Positions 26,901-38,800 of a stretch of DNA of 64,000 nucleotides are shown one piece after another; position 1 is the stretch's first letter, and each line of letters begins with the position of its first letter. Source of the DNA: Phalacrocorax aristotelis. Taxonomy: Eukaryota > Chordata > Aves > Suliformes > Phalacrocoracidae. The notes beneath the pieces were generated by a model that made no database searches, was not told where the DNA came from, and saw only the letters and a list, made by a program, of their open reading frames with translations. Position numbers and translations under genes: made by a program. Location: the NCBI RefSeq assembly GCF_949628215.1, contig NC_134279.1, positions 13,436,041-13,500,040 of the forward strand, given 5' to 3'.

Positions 26901-29770
26901 TTTGGTGACACTTCTGCCTATACCCCAGAAGAGCAACAGATTCAAAGAAGGAAAACAGCAGCACCCACCTAAACAAAAAGAAAGAAATGTTTTGATGGAG
27001 TCCAGCTGATAAAAAGGTGCAAAAGGCAAGAAAAAACCAGAAAAACAATTAAGGATCACTAAAGTTCTCTACAGAAGTAGTCTCATTGGCCTGACCACCT
27101 CAGGCCCTAATACGGAAAATTATATATAAAGTTTATCCTTTGTACTAGAAGAATTTCCTTTATGATTCTGAGGGCTTTTTTAAAAAAAGAGTTTTTTAAG
27201 ACTTCTTTTAAAATTCTTAAAAAATAACTCAATGCTTTTAAAAAAATGTTGTCACCTGTTTTTCCTCCATTTGTGAGGATATGCTTCACTTCCAGGTGTG
27301 ATACAAGTCGTTGATACTGACTTTCGTAACACAATGGAAACCCAATTACAATATTTTGTATTGTGATTGTACATGCTAAAGAATCTCAGCCTGAAAATAG
27401 AATCCCTGTGCATTTTCAAAAAAATAAGTTTTGATTTTGCAGGTAATTTTTTTCTTCCTAAATTATGCAACTTCACAATCAATGAGTCATAGGATTTCCC
27501 TTGGGAAAAATTAACCCCTTATATGAAATAAGTCTAGTAAAATGTGGTCATTGAGTCAGGCTTCAGAAACATTTCTAAACTTCAAAGTCCACGACAGGAA
27601 AATAAAGCAACATTCAGTTATATTTACAGAGCCCATTTATTTCTACAAGTTAACACTGCCAATATTTAAACTTTCAAGTAATGTGGCACAATAGGAGTGA
27701 ATGCATGGAATGAAACCGTTGGTGATGAAAACCTGGCATCCACACTATTGATGTTCAGGAGGTTTTGCTTTGGACTAGCTCCAGTGGGAGCTCAGCATCC
27801 ATTAGCGGAGGATTGTGTTAGGTGCGCTCCTGGAGGGCATCAGGCACTATTTTTATCAGAGAGAAATGCAGTTTGTATACTCTGAAGATGGTCTCCGATG
27901 ACACAGGCCAGACCCCTGGTGAACTGGGATGGCAGGAGATGGCCTCAAAAGCAGAATTCTGACCCAATGTAAATACTAATTAACCATAGGCACTGTCAAC
28001 ATAAAAATCACTCTTAAAATGATTGCCTAAAAGAGTTTCAAATAACACTTCAAGTTACTGTAAGCAGAAAACATTAAAAAATTGTTAGCAAAATGTTTTG
28101 TGTCTTAAATTACTTCTCTTCTGCATAATCAGTTACTCCAATTTCCCTATTTCTATGAAATTCCACCATAGAAATACAAGAAAGAAAAACATGTATAAAT
28201 TTTAAGGCATTTTACTGTACGTGCTTAAAACGGTAGATATTCTGAATATATACAACACTTGTACAATAGTCAGTCTCCCTTTACTGTAGTGGTCTGGCTA
28301 CTAGTTGCGCTTTTCTCCCAATTTAGGAAGTTTAATGTTGTTTAGTTCCATAAAAGTTTTCATGAAACATATGACTTGCTGATACTAAACAGCTCAAAAA
28401 ATAGTGCACTCAATTCTTAAGCATTAAATTCTTAACAGAGTGATAACAAACCTTAATCTTAAGGTTGAGTAGTCTTTGACTATCAATATAAAACTGAATT
28501 TCTAAGCATTAAAAAATTTATTTATCTACAACTGTCTTAAAAAAAGGGCAAAACTTCAGCTCATATTTGAGCCAAATCTCAGCCCAAACATCATCCTGAA
28601 GATGAATTGCATTTGATTTTATCAGTTTTGATGGCCTTTCTCTGTTTCTGCTGAGATAAAACCAGGAAGACGACATTGGCAGAGCACCTGTTCCTTGGTG
28701 TTTCCAAGCCCAGTTAACTGGAGTGTGCTTGAATAAAAAGCCCACAGATTAGGAACATATCCTACTCAAATCAACAAATCTGTTGCAGCTTGTCTTATAC
28801 CTTATTCATAAAATGGTATTGCATTTATTGCCATGTCTATAGAGTATTCCCACCGGGAACTATTATTCATTTCTGCACACCAACAACGGTATAAAACTTT
28901 AAAACCTGGTTTGCCTGACTGATAACTGCAGGTCCATATGCTTCCAGATAGAAGATATTCATACAGCAACGGAGGTTGCATTCACATGTTTTGACTCATT
29001 TGAAGGCAATTATTCAGTTGCTCTATTTCCTACACATATGTACACAAACAAACATTGGTAAAAACAGTAATCACTTCCAGACTGGCAGAAACTTTAACGT
29101 GTGTGAAATTACTGCCCCCAGGGTAAAATATTCCTGCCCCACTGGCAGAAATATTAATTCTCAGAAGATGTTCCTTTCAGCTATAGTGTAACACCTCTGG
29201 AAGGAAGAAACTTTGAACTTGCCACCACAAATGTGTGGAAATCGCTGTGCTTCTGCATCAGTGTGCTGGTGCTCCCAGTGAGCCAAAAGAAGTCAAACCA
29301 GGCTGCCAAAGGGAGTTACGGGAAGAACATTAGTAAGTTAAACTCAGCAGCTTTATCTCACCCTTTCTCTAGTGAGAGTTGGGTTCTTCAGGGACAGCAA
29401 GCAAGATACATTCTTCACAGTACACCTGACTATTATTTACACATTGCTTAAACCTATTGTCAGTGATAATGCAACCAAAATCCTAGTTTGACGAACCTAC
29501 GGTTTGTTAAAATATGACACTGTAACAAAAGAAATAGTGAAGAGATTAGTTCCCTCATAGCACAAGTTCTTGCTTTCTACATATAAACCAACCACATTAA
29601 AACAATATTTGCAACGTTATAAAATACAGTTCTGGTAACTGACTCGCTCAGTATCCATCTCAGCTGTGACTTGCTCCTGCAGTGTGCAGAACGTTAGGTA
29701 GGGGGAGAAATCTCCCTACCCTCTTCCTCAGGTTGAAATGAAACACCAAGCCAAAAGCTGTGCATGAAGA

Positions 29771-29838
29771 TCACGATTTCTGGTCTTCCTCTGATGGGAT
29801 GACTTCCAAGAGGATCTGCAACGTTACAGTTACCCTGT
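29771..29838 (-). CDS. SLC7A11: SLC7A11 exon 12, C-terminal tail and stop
   Basis: The terminal coding part is 68 nt, after acceptor TTTTATCTTTGCAG. It completes an aspartate codon, then reads RVTV and [17 protein letters not shown] before TGA at 29773-29771. Human ends EKITRTLQIILEVVPEEDKL, so the LQI(L/I)LEV(I/V)P(x)EED core aligns and fixes the assignment. The bird tail is two residues longer and ends in QKS. The exon has no long open frame and was found by searching for this tail. It continues into the 3' UTR. Confidence 0.93.
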
Positions 29839-32800
29839 CTGCAAAGATAAAAGCATACACATGGGAAATTTTAGTGGGGATGGAGAAGGCAGACGTGGCC
29901 AAGAAAATTATCTCAGCTGTGATACAGCCTACTTGGACACACAGTTCACAAAGGTCATATATACCAGGTGCATATATAATTTAAATGTCTGGTTCAGCTG
30001 ATTCAGTTTATTTTTTCTTTTTAACTACGTTTTCTTTGCCTCTGATCCAAGGCTACGCATATACAATAACAATGGAAGGGTATGGAAGTATAAACTTGTT
30101 CAATAAAGGTCTGCATGCATTTAAAGGCTATCTTAAAGCATGACTACTCTGCACAACTGCTTAGTTTTAAGAAAGTTGCAATGTTGAACAAAAGTCTGAA
30201 AGAGTTCAAACAAGTTAATTCAGCTGTGCCAAGATCTGCCTAAGCAAAAAAGAAAAAAAATTTAAAATAAAAGGAAACAACTACAAAGCTTCACAGGTCT
30301 AAGAATGTCACACATCCAAAGCAACGTCATGCTGTCTTTTTGTCACTCTGAATATTTATTTCCCTCTGGCGTTTTTGGTGGTTTTCTTTTTAGGGTACTG
30401 ATTCATAAATGGCACAGTTAATTTACGTGTAGAATAGTAAAAGAGCTTGTCACTTTTTTTTTTTAGCAACCCATTTTAAAAAAAGCAGGTGGTGTTGTAA
30501 GAGAAAGTTCTGATTTTCCTTGTCTAGCACATGTCAGCATCTGCAGCAGTGTAAAGCGAGGAGGGTAAAACAGCGTGACTCAGAAGATATGAACTGAAAC
30601 TACTTCCCTGCTCTCCTGTCTAAGGCAGACTCTGCCACCTTTTGCTCTTCTTTTCAGAGGTCACCAGTTCAGTGCCAAGCCAGGTTGCCCTTAGACTATA
30701 AACTGATGGGGTCAGAGAGGCTGCGAGTCAACAGGGACTGCATTTTCTTCCCGTCTCCCTCCCCTACCTGCAGTGAGGACTTCAGAGCTGGGCTGAGCAT
30801 GGCTGGGGTGAAGGGCAGGAGGAAAGCCAGCAGCAGAAATCCAGCAGGGCTTCGCCCCTGCCGTCCCACCCCTGCCAGGTTTGAGGCTGAGCAAAGGAAT
30901 AAGAAATAAGAAATAAAACATAATTTCTGTCAAGCTGAGCTGTGGTGTAACAGCTCTTGGAAAAGGGCATGGCAGCAGAGGGAAAGCCTGGGCACCTCGA
31001 GACCGGGCTGTGATTTTAATATCCTGTTCGACAAACTGGACAGAGCTACCTGCAGCAAGACCTTGCCCTCGTTGTGGAGGGAGGCAGCTGCCACTCTTCC
31101 AATTCCATGGGGTAAGTTTTGCTCTGTGCTGGGATGAAGCTATGGAGGAGCAATCGGACAAGTTGGGGGATGGGTCTGGGGTGCTTGCTTGGGTTTTTTG
31201 CTTGCATTATACTCAGGATAAGATAGTGTAAGGAGCATTTTCCTCAAGAAAATGTTCCAATCTGTCTCCAGTCAGTATCTTAAAATTGCCTGCTTTCAGC
31301 AATACCTGGAGTTACAGAACTAGTGTCACATTTGTAACAAGACAACATATCATGACAGTAAAGATTACTTACACCACCCCCACCACCCCCCTTTAAAACC
31401 TAATTTTCCCTTTCAAGAGAATTTAGTGTAAATAGGTCCCAGGGGACAACCTTTATAAAAAAACCCCAGACCTGTTATCTATGTAAGTATCACATAAAGC
31501 TTGGGTGGGGGAAGAAAGCAGTAATTTACTGCATATGTATAAGACCGGACATGAAATCTCTGACAGCAAAATGCCGAGATGATTTCCTGCAGATCCCAAC
31601 ATCACAAACTTGACAAAGAGGAGCAAACAGAGCATACAACACTATGTCCTGAGTGAGCAAGTGTCACCCTCTGGTGTTTGTAAATAACCCTGAAAGAGAC
31701 ATTTTGTTATATCAACAGATGTCTTTTCCAGCATGGGCTTAGGCTATGAAGAAAGCAGGATTCAACTTTTAAGCTCCTCGCAATTCAATCCACTATAAAG
31801 AAATAGATGTTTTAAAGATGAGTCTAAGGTTGGGTTTCAACTGACGAAGCCCAAATGGAGGCATTCTCATGCTGGTTTTGCATGCTTTTACACACTGATC
31901 TGCTTCGTAGGATTTGCTAGGCTTGACTTTTTTCATTTTCACATTAGTTCTACAAAAAGCAAGAAAACGGAGATCAAATGAAGCTTGTACTCACTGTAAA
32001 TGATTTGTCCCAGCACATCTGGTGCTACAGCAAAAAATTGTTTGGAAGAGGAGAGAACAAAATGCTCTCAACTGCAAAATACCACCCAGACCCTATTAAC
32101 CCCACGAACTGTGAAGTTACCTTTTGTTCAATACAGCAATTTGGTAAGGAGAATGGGCAATGTAAATGCCATTAAGGACCGTCAAAATGCACAGAACAAA
32201 GACATTCAACCCTGGAGAGGATATCTTGGGTATTCCATTCGAGGGCTCTGCTACTGTAATCAACCTGAAACCCCTTTCATAAACGTGCTCATCTTCAGTC
32301 TGGGTCTTTTATCCCACTGCTTATTCTGGCTGTTCAACATCCCTCTCCTCTGATCCCTACAAAACCTATTCTGGATACCCAGTCTACTCCTATGTGGGGC
32401 TGGTCTGTACCCACGTGTTTTTGCACCAGTGCTGTCCTTTACTTAAATAGCACATTTCACATAGGGTTTATGACCAGCAGTCATCTCTTATCTCCAAAGC
32501 ATGTCTGGGTAGCTGAACAAGTCAGGCTCCCCAACAAAGTGACTTTGCGAATGGCTAGAGAGAGCCCCACACCACCCTGCTCATGTGCTGCGCTGTGCAG
32601 AGGCAGCAGCCTGGGAATAGTCTTGTTAGCACAATGCTATGTTTAGACTAACAGGCTTTGACTCCTACCCCCGTGGTTCTACACAAAATGCTTTGTTGAC
32701 GTCTAAGTAGGTTGGATCTATCACATTCTCCTTTGTCTAGAAAAATCAGTTATCTTCTCAAAAGAAAGTTGCACAGTTAATCTGGCAAAAATCTACCTCT

Positions 32801-35800
32801 TAAATGATAATCACATCTTTTCATGTTGTCCATTTACCTCATGTCTGGAGTTGCTCTTTCATGCCTATGTACACCTAATGCATATTGTTTCAATATTCTA
32901 ACGAATAACGAATATCCATCTTGCAGTTGCCCAATGACTTTTCTTTCCTATATCTCACAGAGGTACCTTAAGTGAATTTATCCTCATTCAATGCCTTTGA
33001 AAAATGCTCTCAAGCTATACAATGGAGCTCCCTTAACACTCACAAAATACTGCCAGTTTAATGACTCTGCACAGAAGGCTTATTGCTTCTTCAGGAAGAA
33101 AAAAAAAATCTCTTTATTTAACAAGTAAATCTCCACTCTGCTCCACCCCAAAATTGCCAGCATCAGTTTTCTGTCATTACTGTTGTTATTTTGGGAATAA
33201 TAATTACAAAGCAAACAAGCTGTTTCACCCACTGACTGGCATCCATTGCTTTCCCCTCCAAGCCAGCACACTGTGTCCATCCATAGGTATTACACACGCA
33301 CCAGGCCTTCTTTCTAGGAGGAGAATTTTGTGTTATCTGAAAAGCTAGAAGATTCACCTTCATTGTCACAGCTGGCAGAAGAAGCTTCACATCTACCCAG
33401 TCTACCTTAAAGAGAATACTTTTTCTCTCACCCAAGTAATGTAGTTCAACACTGGCATCCTGTGGCCAGAGATTCAAGTAACTGTATTCCAAAACCTCTG
33501 AGACTACACAGAAAATGCCAAAACTCTCCTGGATTTGATAAGGGAAAATTTCCTACTCCCTAAATGTCAAGGCTGACAAATTATAAACAGACAAAAACCC
33601 CAAGTATTTAATAGAATGTCCTTTTGCATACAACTGTTTTCATCTGCACTTGAGCTTTATACCCATCCCCAGGATACTGCACGTAATTTATAACTTTATG
33701 GATATAAAATTAAGAAGACCAGAGCGTGCTAGACTTAAACTAACATCTTTTTCTGTAAATGCTTTCTGCCTATTGTCTATGGACTTCCCAGCATGAATTG
33801 AGAGGAAAATTTGTAGAACGTACAACAGAGAGGATATAACTATAAAATCTGTATTTATATAGAGAAAATACATATAAAAGGTTATAGTATAACAACATAC
33901 ATATAAAAACCCCATTCTTTTATTGTGAGCAGCTCATTTTACATCATCCCTTAAGACTGAAGCACAGAAGACAATATGTATTTTTCATTCAGCACCTATA
34001 CAAAGAAACTACTTTTAGCTGAAAACTTTGATGGGTTGAGTTTTCCTTTTGCAGCAGAAGAGATTTTCTTTCAGTTTTGTTTAATAAATTATCCATCATT
34101 CCTCAGAAATTTTGCCTATATTCTTGTTTCATGTTTTGAAAATTACCTCCACTCTGGAAACCTCCTGTCATGCTCAGTAACACAAAAGAGAAGAACGGGG
34201 AGCTGTAAGAAATGATACGGACGTCTTTCTCCAAATAACGCTTCTCCAACATGTAAGAACTTCCACAAATGCTTTCGAAAACTTTCAGAAACGGTATCAG
34301 AAGATTCTCAGTGTCTTTCAGGTGTGAAATACTACAGCCAAGTCACTCAGAAGTTGTTTTTCATAGATCACAGAACTAATAAGTTTGGAAAAGACCTCCA
34401 AGATCATCAAGTCCAACTGTCAACCCAACACTACCATGCCTCCTAAACCATGCCCCGAAGTGCCCTGCCTACAAATTTTCGGAACATCTCCAGGGACAGT
34501 GAGTCCACCACCTCTCTGGGCAGCCTGTTCCAATGCCTGACCACTCTTTCAGTAAAGGCATTTTTCCTAATATCTAATCTAAACCTCCCCTGGTGCAGCT
34601 TGAGACCATTTCCTCTCATCCTATCACTTGTTCCTTGGGAGAAGAGACTGACACCCACCTTGCTACACCCTCCTTTCAGGGAGTTACAGAGAACAATAAG
34701 GTCTCCCCTCAGCCTCCTCTTCTCCAGATTAAACACCCCAGTTCCCTCATCTGCTCCTCATAAGACTTGTTTTCCAGACCCTTTGTCACCCTCATTGCCC
34801 TTCTCTGGACACGCTCCAGCACCTCAATGTCCTTTTTGTACTGAGGGGCCCAAAACTGAACACACTGCTCAAGGTGTGGTCTCACCAGTGCCAAGTACAG
34901 GGGCACAGTCACTGCCCTGCTCCTGCTGGTCACACTATTGCTGATACAAGCCAAGATGCTGTTGGCCTTCTTGTCCACCTGGGCACACTGCTGGCTCATG
35001 TCCAGCCGGCTGTCAACCAACACCCCCGGGTCCGGGCAGCTATCCAGCCACTCTTCCCTAAGCCTGTACTGTTGCACGGGGTTGTTGTGACCAAAGTGCA
35101 GGAACCAGCGCTTGGCCTTGTTGAACCTCATACAATTGTCCTCGGCCCATTGATCCAGCCTGTCCAGGTCCCTCTGCAGAGCCTTCCTACCCTTGAGCAG
35201 ATCAACACTCCCACCCAACTTGGTGTCATCTGCAAACTTACTGAGGGTGCACTCAATCCCCTTGTCCAGATCATTGATAAAGACATTAAATAAGACTGGC
35301 CCCAACACCAAGCCCTGGAGAACCCTGCTTGTGACCGGCCACCAGCTGGATTTAGCTCCGATCACCACAACTCTCTGGGCTCAGCCATCCAGCCAGTTTT
35401 TTACCCAGAAGAGCACACCTGTCTAAGCCATGAGCCGCCAGCTCCTCTAGGAGGATACTGTGGGAGACAGTGTCAAAGGCTTTGCTGAAGTCCAGGTAGA
35501 CAACATCTGCAGCCTTTCCCTCAATCACTAAGTGGGTCACCCTGTCATAGAAGGAGATCAGGTTGGTCAGGCAGGACCTGCCTTTCATGAAGCCATGCTG
35601 GCTGGGCCTGATCCCCTGGTTGCCCTGCACCTGCCTAGTGAGCAAACTTCAGATGTACCACTCCATAATCTTCCCTGGTACTGAGGTCAGGCTGAAGCAT
35701 AGAAACAATTTCCACAGAGGTGTGTCAGGCATGGTATATTTTGCTATCATTTTGTTGGGAAGCTATCACTAAGGACAATATCCCCATACCAAGGCCAATA

Positions 35801-38800
35801 GAGCCTGTCCCATTCCAGATACTCCACAGACGCTTGGTCTCAGCAGAGAGCACTGAGCCCATCCTGTCATCACAACTGAGATGTTTGTTTCCAAACTGAT
35901 TCTCTTGGGAGCTAAATACTTCCTCCATTTGCGTAGGCCAACAACCAAGGGAGGGAGATGGATGATTTAAAAGGAATCAGATGTTTGTAGGGGACGGCGT
36001 GGAGAAGAAGGTAGGGGGAGAGACATCCAGTCATTTAAAGTCAATCACTACCTGAAGAATCGGCTTGCTGTAAACGTATCTTGTTAGTTAATGGACATTG
36101 CTTGTAACCAGCAGAGCAATGCTATGGCATGCACCAAAAAGTAACTTGCATTGTCATCCCCAGCTCAGAGCAGCCAAGAGGACTGATTGGAAGGATTTCA
36201 CAACGCAGGGAGCCCTGAGAAATTCCTGGAGTCAGCACAAAGGAGAGGAGTCCCCCTGGGACTTACCTACAAGCTTTCTGAACCACTTTGGCTTCTTATC
36301 CCATACAATAAAGAGGTAGTAGGCAGGAACTCCAGTCAGGGTTATTGCAAATCCAATTCCTGTACTCACTGGATCAGAGTAAAGTGACAGTGCAACCATG
36401 AAGAGGCAGGTGAAGGAAAACAATGCTGGAATAAATAGAGGCACCTGAAATATAACCATACAACGAACCATTACTTTACATTGACCTTGTTATTGAATGA
36501 CTATGGCATTTAATGTTGCATGAAACGTAAATTGGATAAAAACCAGCACTACAGGATAGTTCTGGAGAAATACGGATACCTAGAACATGCACATGAAATG
36601 TCAGTGACTGCAGAAACCAAGCTACGCAGAGTGCTATGCAGCAAGTACCACAGAAGTCTTTTAATAACACACTATAACACTACAGTGTTTTACGTCCCTT
36701 AAAACGTAACGGCTGTAAATGTTACATTGTGAAAGTCCTTTCTCTGTTACTCCAGCAGATAAGCAAGCAGCACTAACTGCGGTAAAGATTTCCTCTTTGA
36801 TAATTACTTATTAGAAAACATTTTAAAATACAACCAGGAGCTCAAGTCACCTTTTAAAACTATTAAGAACATATTGATTTTCTTCCTAAGTTAAAATTAA
36901 AATCTGGCAGGGGGGGAGCAAATTTGATAGTATTATGCAACTGATAGCTACTGAAAAAGCACTTTCTGACTGTATGACTGATAGCATTATCAGTGTCACT
37001 GTTGAAAGCACAAAAAAACCCAATATCAATTTATTTCTCTCGATTTCCAGGAACACCACTACAATCAGTATGTTAGCACCTCTCTGAAGGAAACGCCTAC
37101 AGGCATGGCTTGTGAGACGTTTGGTATAACAGAGAATTGGAGAATTCCTTGGAGATTATTCTCTTCCTTTCATGCCTTGAAGCATTACTGTTCCTCTTTT
37201 GTGCACTGTCAAAGCATTTTCTTTTAATCAAAGCAAAATAGGTTGTGCTGTTGACCTTCTTATTTATAGATATACCTAGAAGAATGCAACAGCGCACATT
37301 CTTAGTTCTTCACAAAATAGGCTTCTTGGCAATATATAAATAGGGATAGATTCCTCCATTTTTTTCATTATGGATGTTATCTTTCTGGATACACAACGGG
37401 ACAACTTACTTTGTAAGATATTATTTAAAATAAGCAAGAGGAGTGGCAGAACCAAGGCCAAAACAGCTTCTCTTCAATGGGCCAGACTAGTAGCGTTTTC
37501 TTTCTGGGTTCACAATAACTGTGTCTGCAAATCCACTGCAAGTCCCAAACACCATAATAGTAGCACTATTAACTTATTTGCACATCAAATTGGCATATTC
37601 AGTATTGAATAGGCAATGAAATAAACGTTTAGTATTAATGTTTATGGTTGACATGAATTCTGGTAGCAAAAGTATTCAGGCCTTTATCAAAGGAGATGTT
37701 AAATAGAGTACTGGCTAAAAATCAGGTTGGCATATGTAAACCCTATATTTGCAGCTTGAACCCTATGTGACTACACAGGACTATAGGTATTTTCACACAG
37801 TTTGCATCATGCTTCATCAGCGCAACAGGCAAAACTGAGCAAACACCTTCAGTTTGGCACAGCGGCTTCCACTGCTGCCCCATAAGCACCAGGGAATAGG
37901 CAGGAATTGTCTTTCAGAAAGGACTGCAGCTGGGTAGCACTGGGGAGCTTGCAGAAAAACATCTGGAGACCCTTCAGTGCAAAAAACTATCTTCTATTAA
38001 CTCTGTTTTTCTTGAAAAAGAAGTTAGCTTTCTACATCAGAAAATGCTCCTTTACTGTCTGTCTACACAATAGATGGGAGGGAGAAGAATTCAGGTAAAA
38101 CAGTAGAGAGCAGAGGTTACCTTGAAAGGACGAGGCATATCAGGACGTTTATATCTGAGATAAATCAACCCAGCAACTACTAGTCCAATAAAAAGCCACC
38201 TGGCAAAACTGAGGAAATTCAGGAGGCTGTAGAGATCCCCGGTGAATAACATTATCATTGTGAGAGGATGCTGCAAAAGAAATTCAGAGCATAAGAGGGT
38301 TTTAGTGGATTGATCTCTATTATTTCACAGCAGCAATGTCAAATTTTTGCACCGGAACAAGGAGCACAGCCTTTTTCAGAGATACCTGAGGGCCACAGAC
38401 TTTGGTTCTGCCATTCTCATGCCTATCAGGTATGTGATCGATACCTAGCTGTCCCCCGAGATCATGTTCAATCGATACGTATCTGTCCCGGGTGGTCACA
38501 CATGATCAATACATATCTGTCCCCTGTGACCCAGACAAATACAAAGGGACACAGCCCACTGCGTCATCAAAATACTTGAGCATCCCGGGCACCATTCTTA
38601 TGGGATCTGACAAATATATTAGCCCACTGCAGTTTTACTCACTCATCGCTGATGTAAATTATAAAAGCAGTTAAATTTTGGTCACATCTGATCATATGAA
38701 AGCAGAGGCTTCCAGGTGTCTTGTGGAATGAAAATCTTACAGTTTCCCAGGCTGCAACAGGGGAACTCAGCAAAGAGGGCACGATAAGGGGTTGCTACGC

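Larger units (their letters stand above)
20871..29770 (-). other. SLC7A11: Probable long 3' UTR of SLC7A11
   Basis: This stretch follows the SLC7A11 stop codon (29773-29771) on the transcribed strand. No splice-bounded coding exon or mobile element is recognisable in it. It ends with a minus-strand AATAAA at 20893-20888 that looks like a normal polyadenylation site. The implied UTR is about 8.9 kb; the human SLC7A11 mRNA also has a 3' UTR of several kb, so the size is plausible. Other AATAAA motifs on the minus strand (for example 28829-28824, 22317-22312, 21907-21902, 21523-21518) could give shorter isoforms. The lower boundary is an inference, not something the sequence proves. Confidence 0.4.
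29839..36266 (-). other. SLC7A11: SLC7A11 intron 11
   Basis: 6428-bp phase 1 intron separating the last transmembrane exon from the C-terminal tail exon. It contains the CR1 element at 34361-35696 in the same orientation as the gene. It also has a G+C-richer patch around 30690-31160, where both strands are open for 70-150 codons but show no known domain. A C-rich run (CCACCCCCACCACCCCCC type) lies at 31373-31391. Nothing else is recognisable. Confidence 0.88.

Noticed and set aside
29081..29150. Direct repeat ACTGGCAGAAA at 60-bp spacing
   Set aside because: Only about 11 bases match and the flanks differ; not enough to call a tandem repeat or a regulatory element.
30712..31161. 149-codon minus-strand open frame, the longest in a single frame after the CR1 RT
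   Set aside because: It lies in SLC7A11 intron 11 in a locally G+C-richer patch, overlaps an open antisense frame, and has no domain or family resemblance.
34874..35293. 139-codon plus-strand open frame
   Set aside because: It is the antisense shadow of the CR1 reverse-transcriptase ORF.
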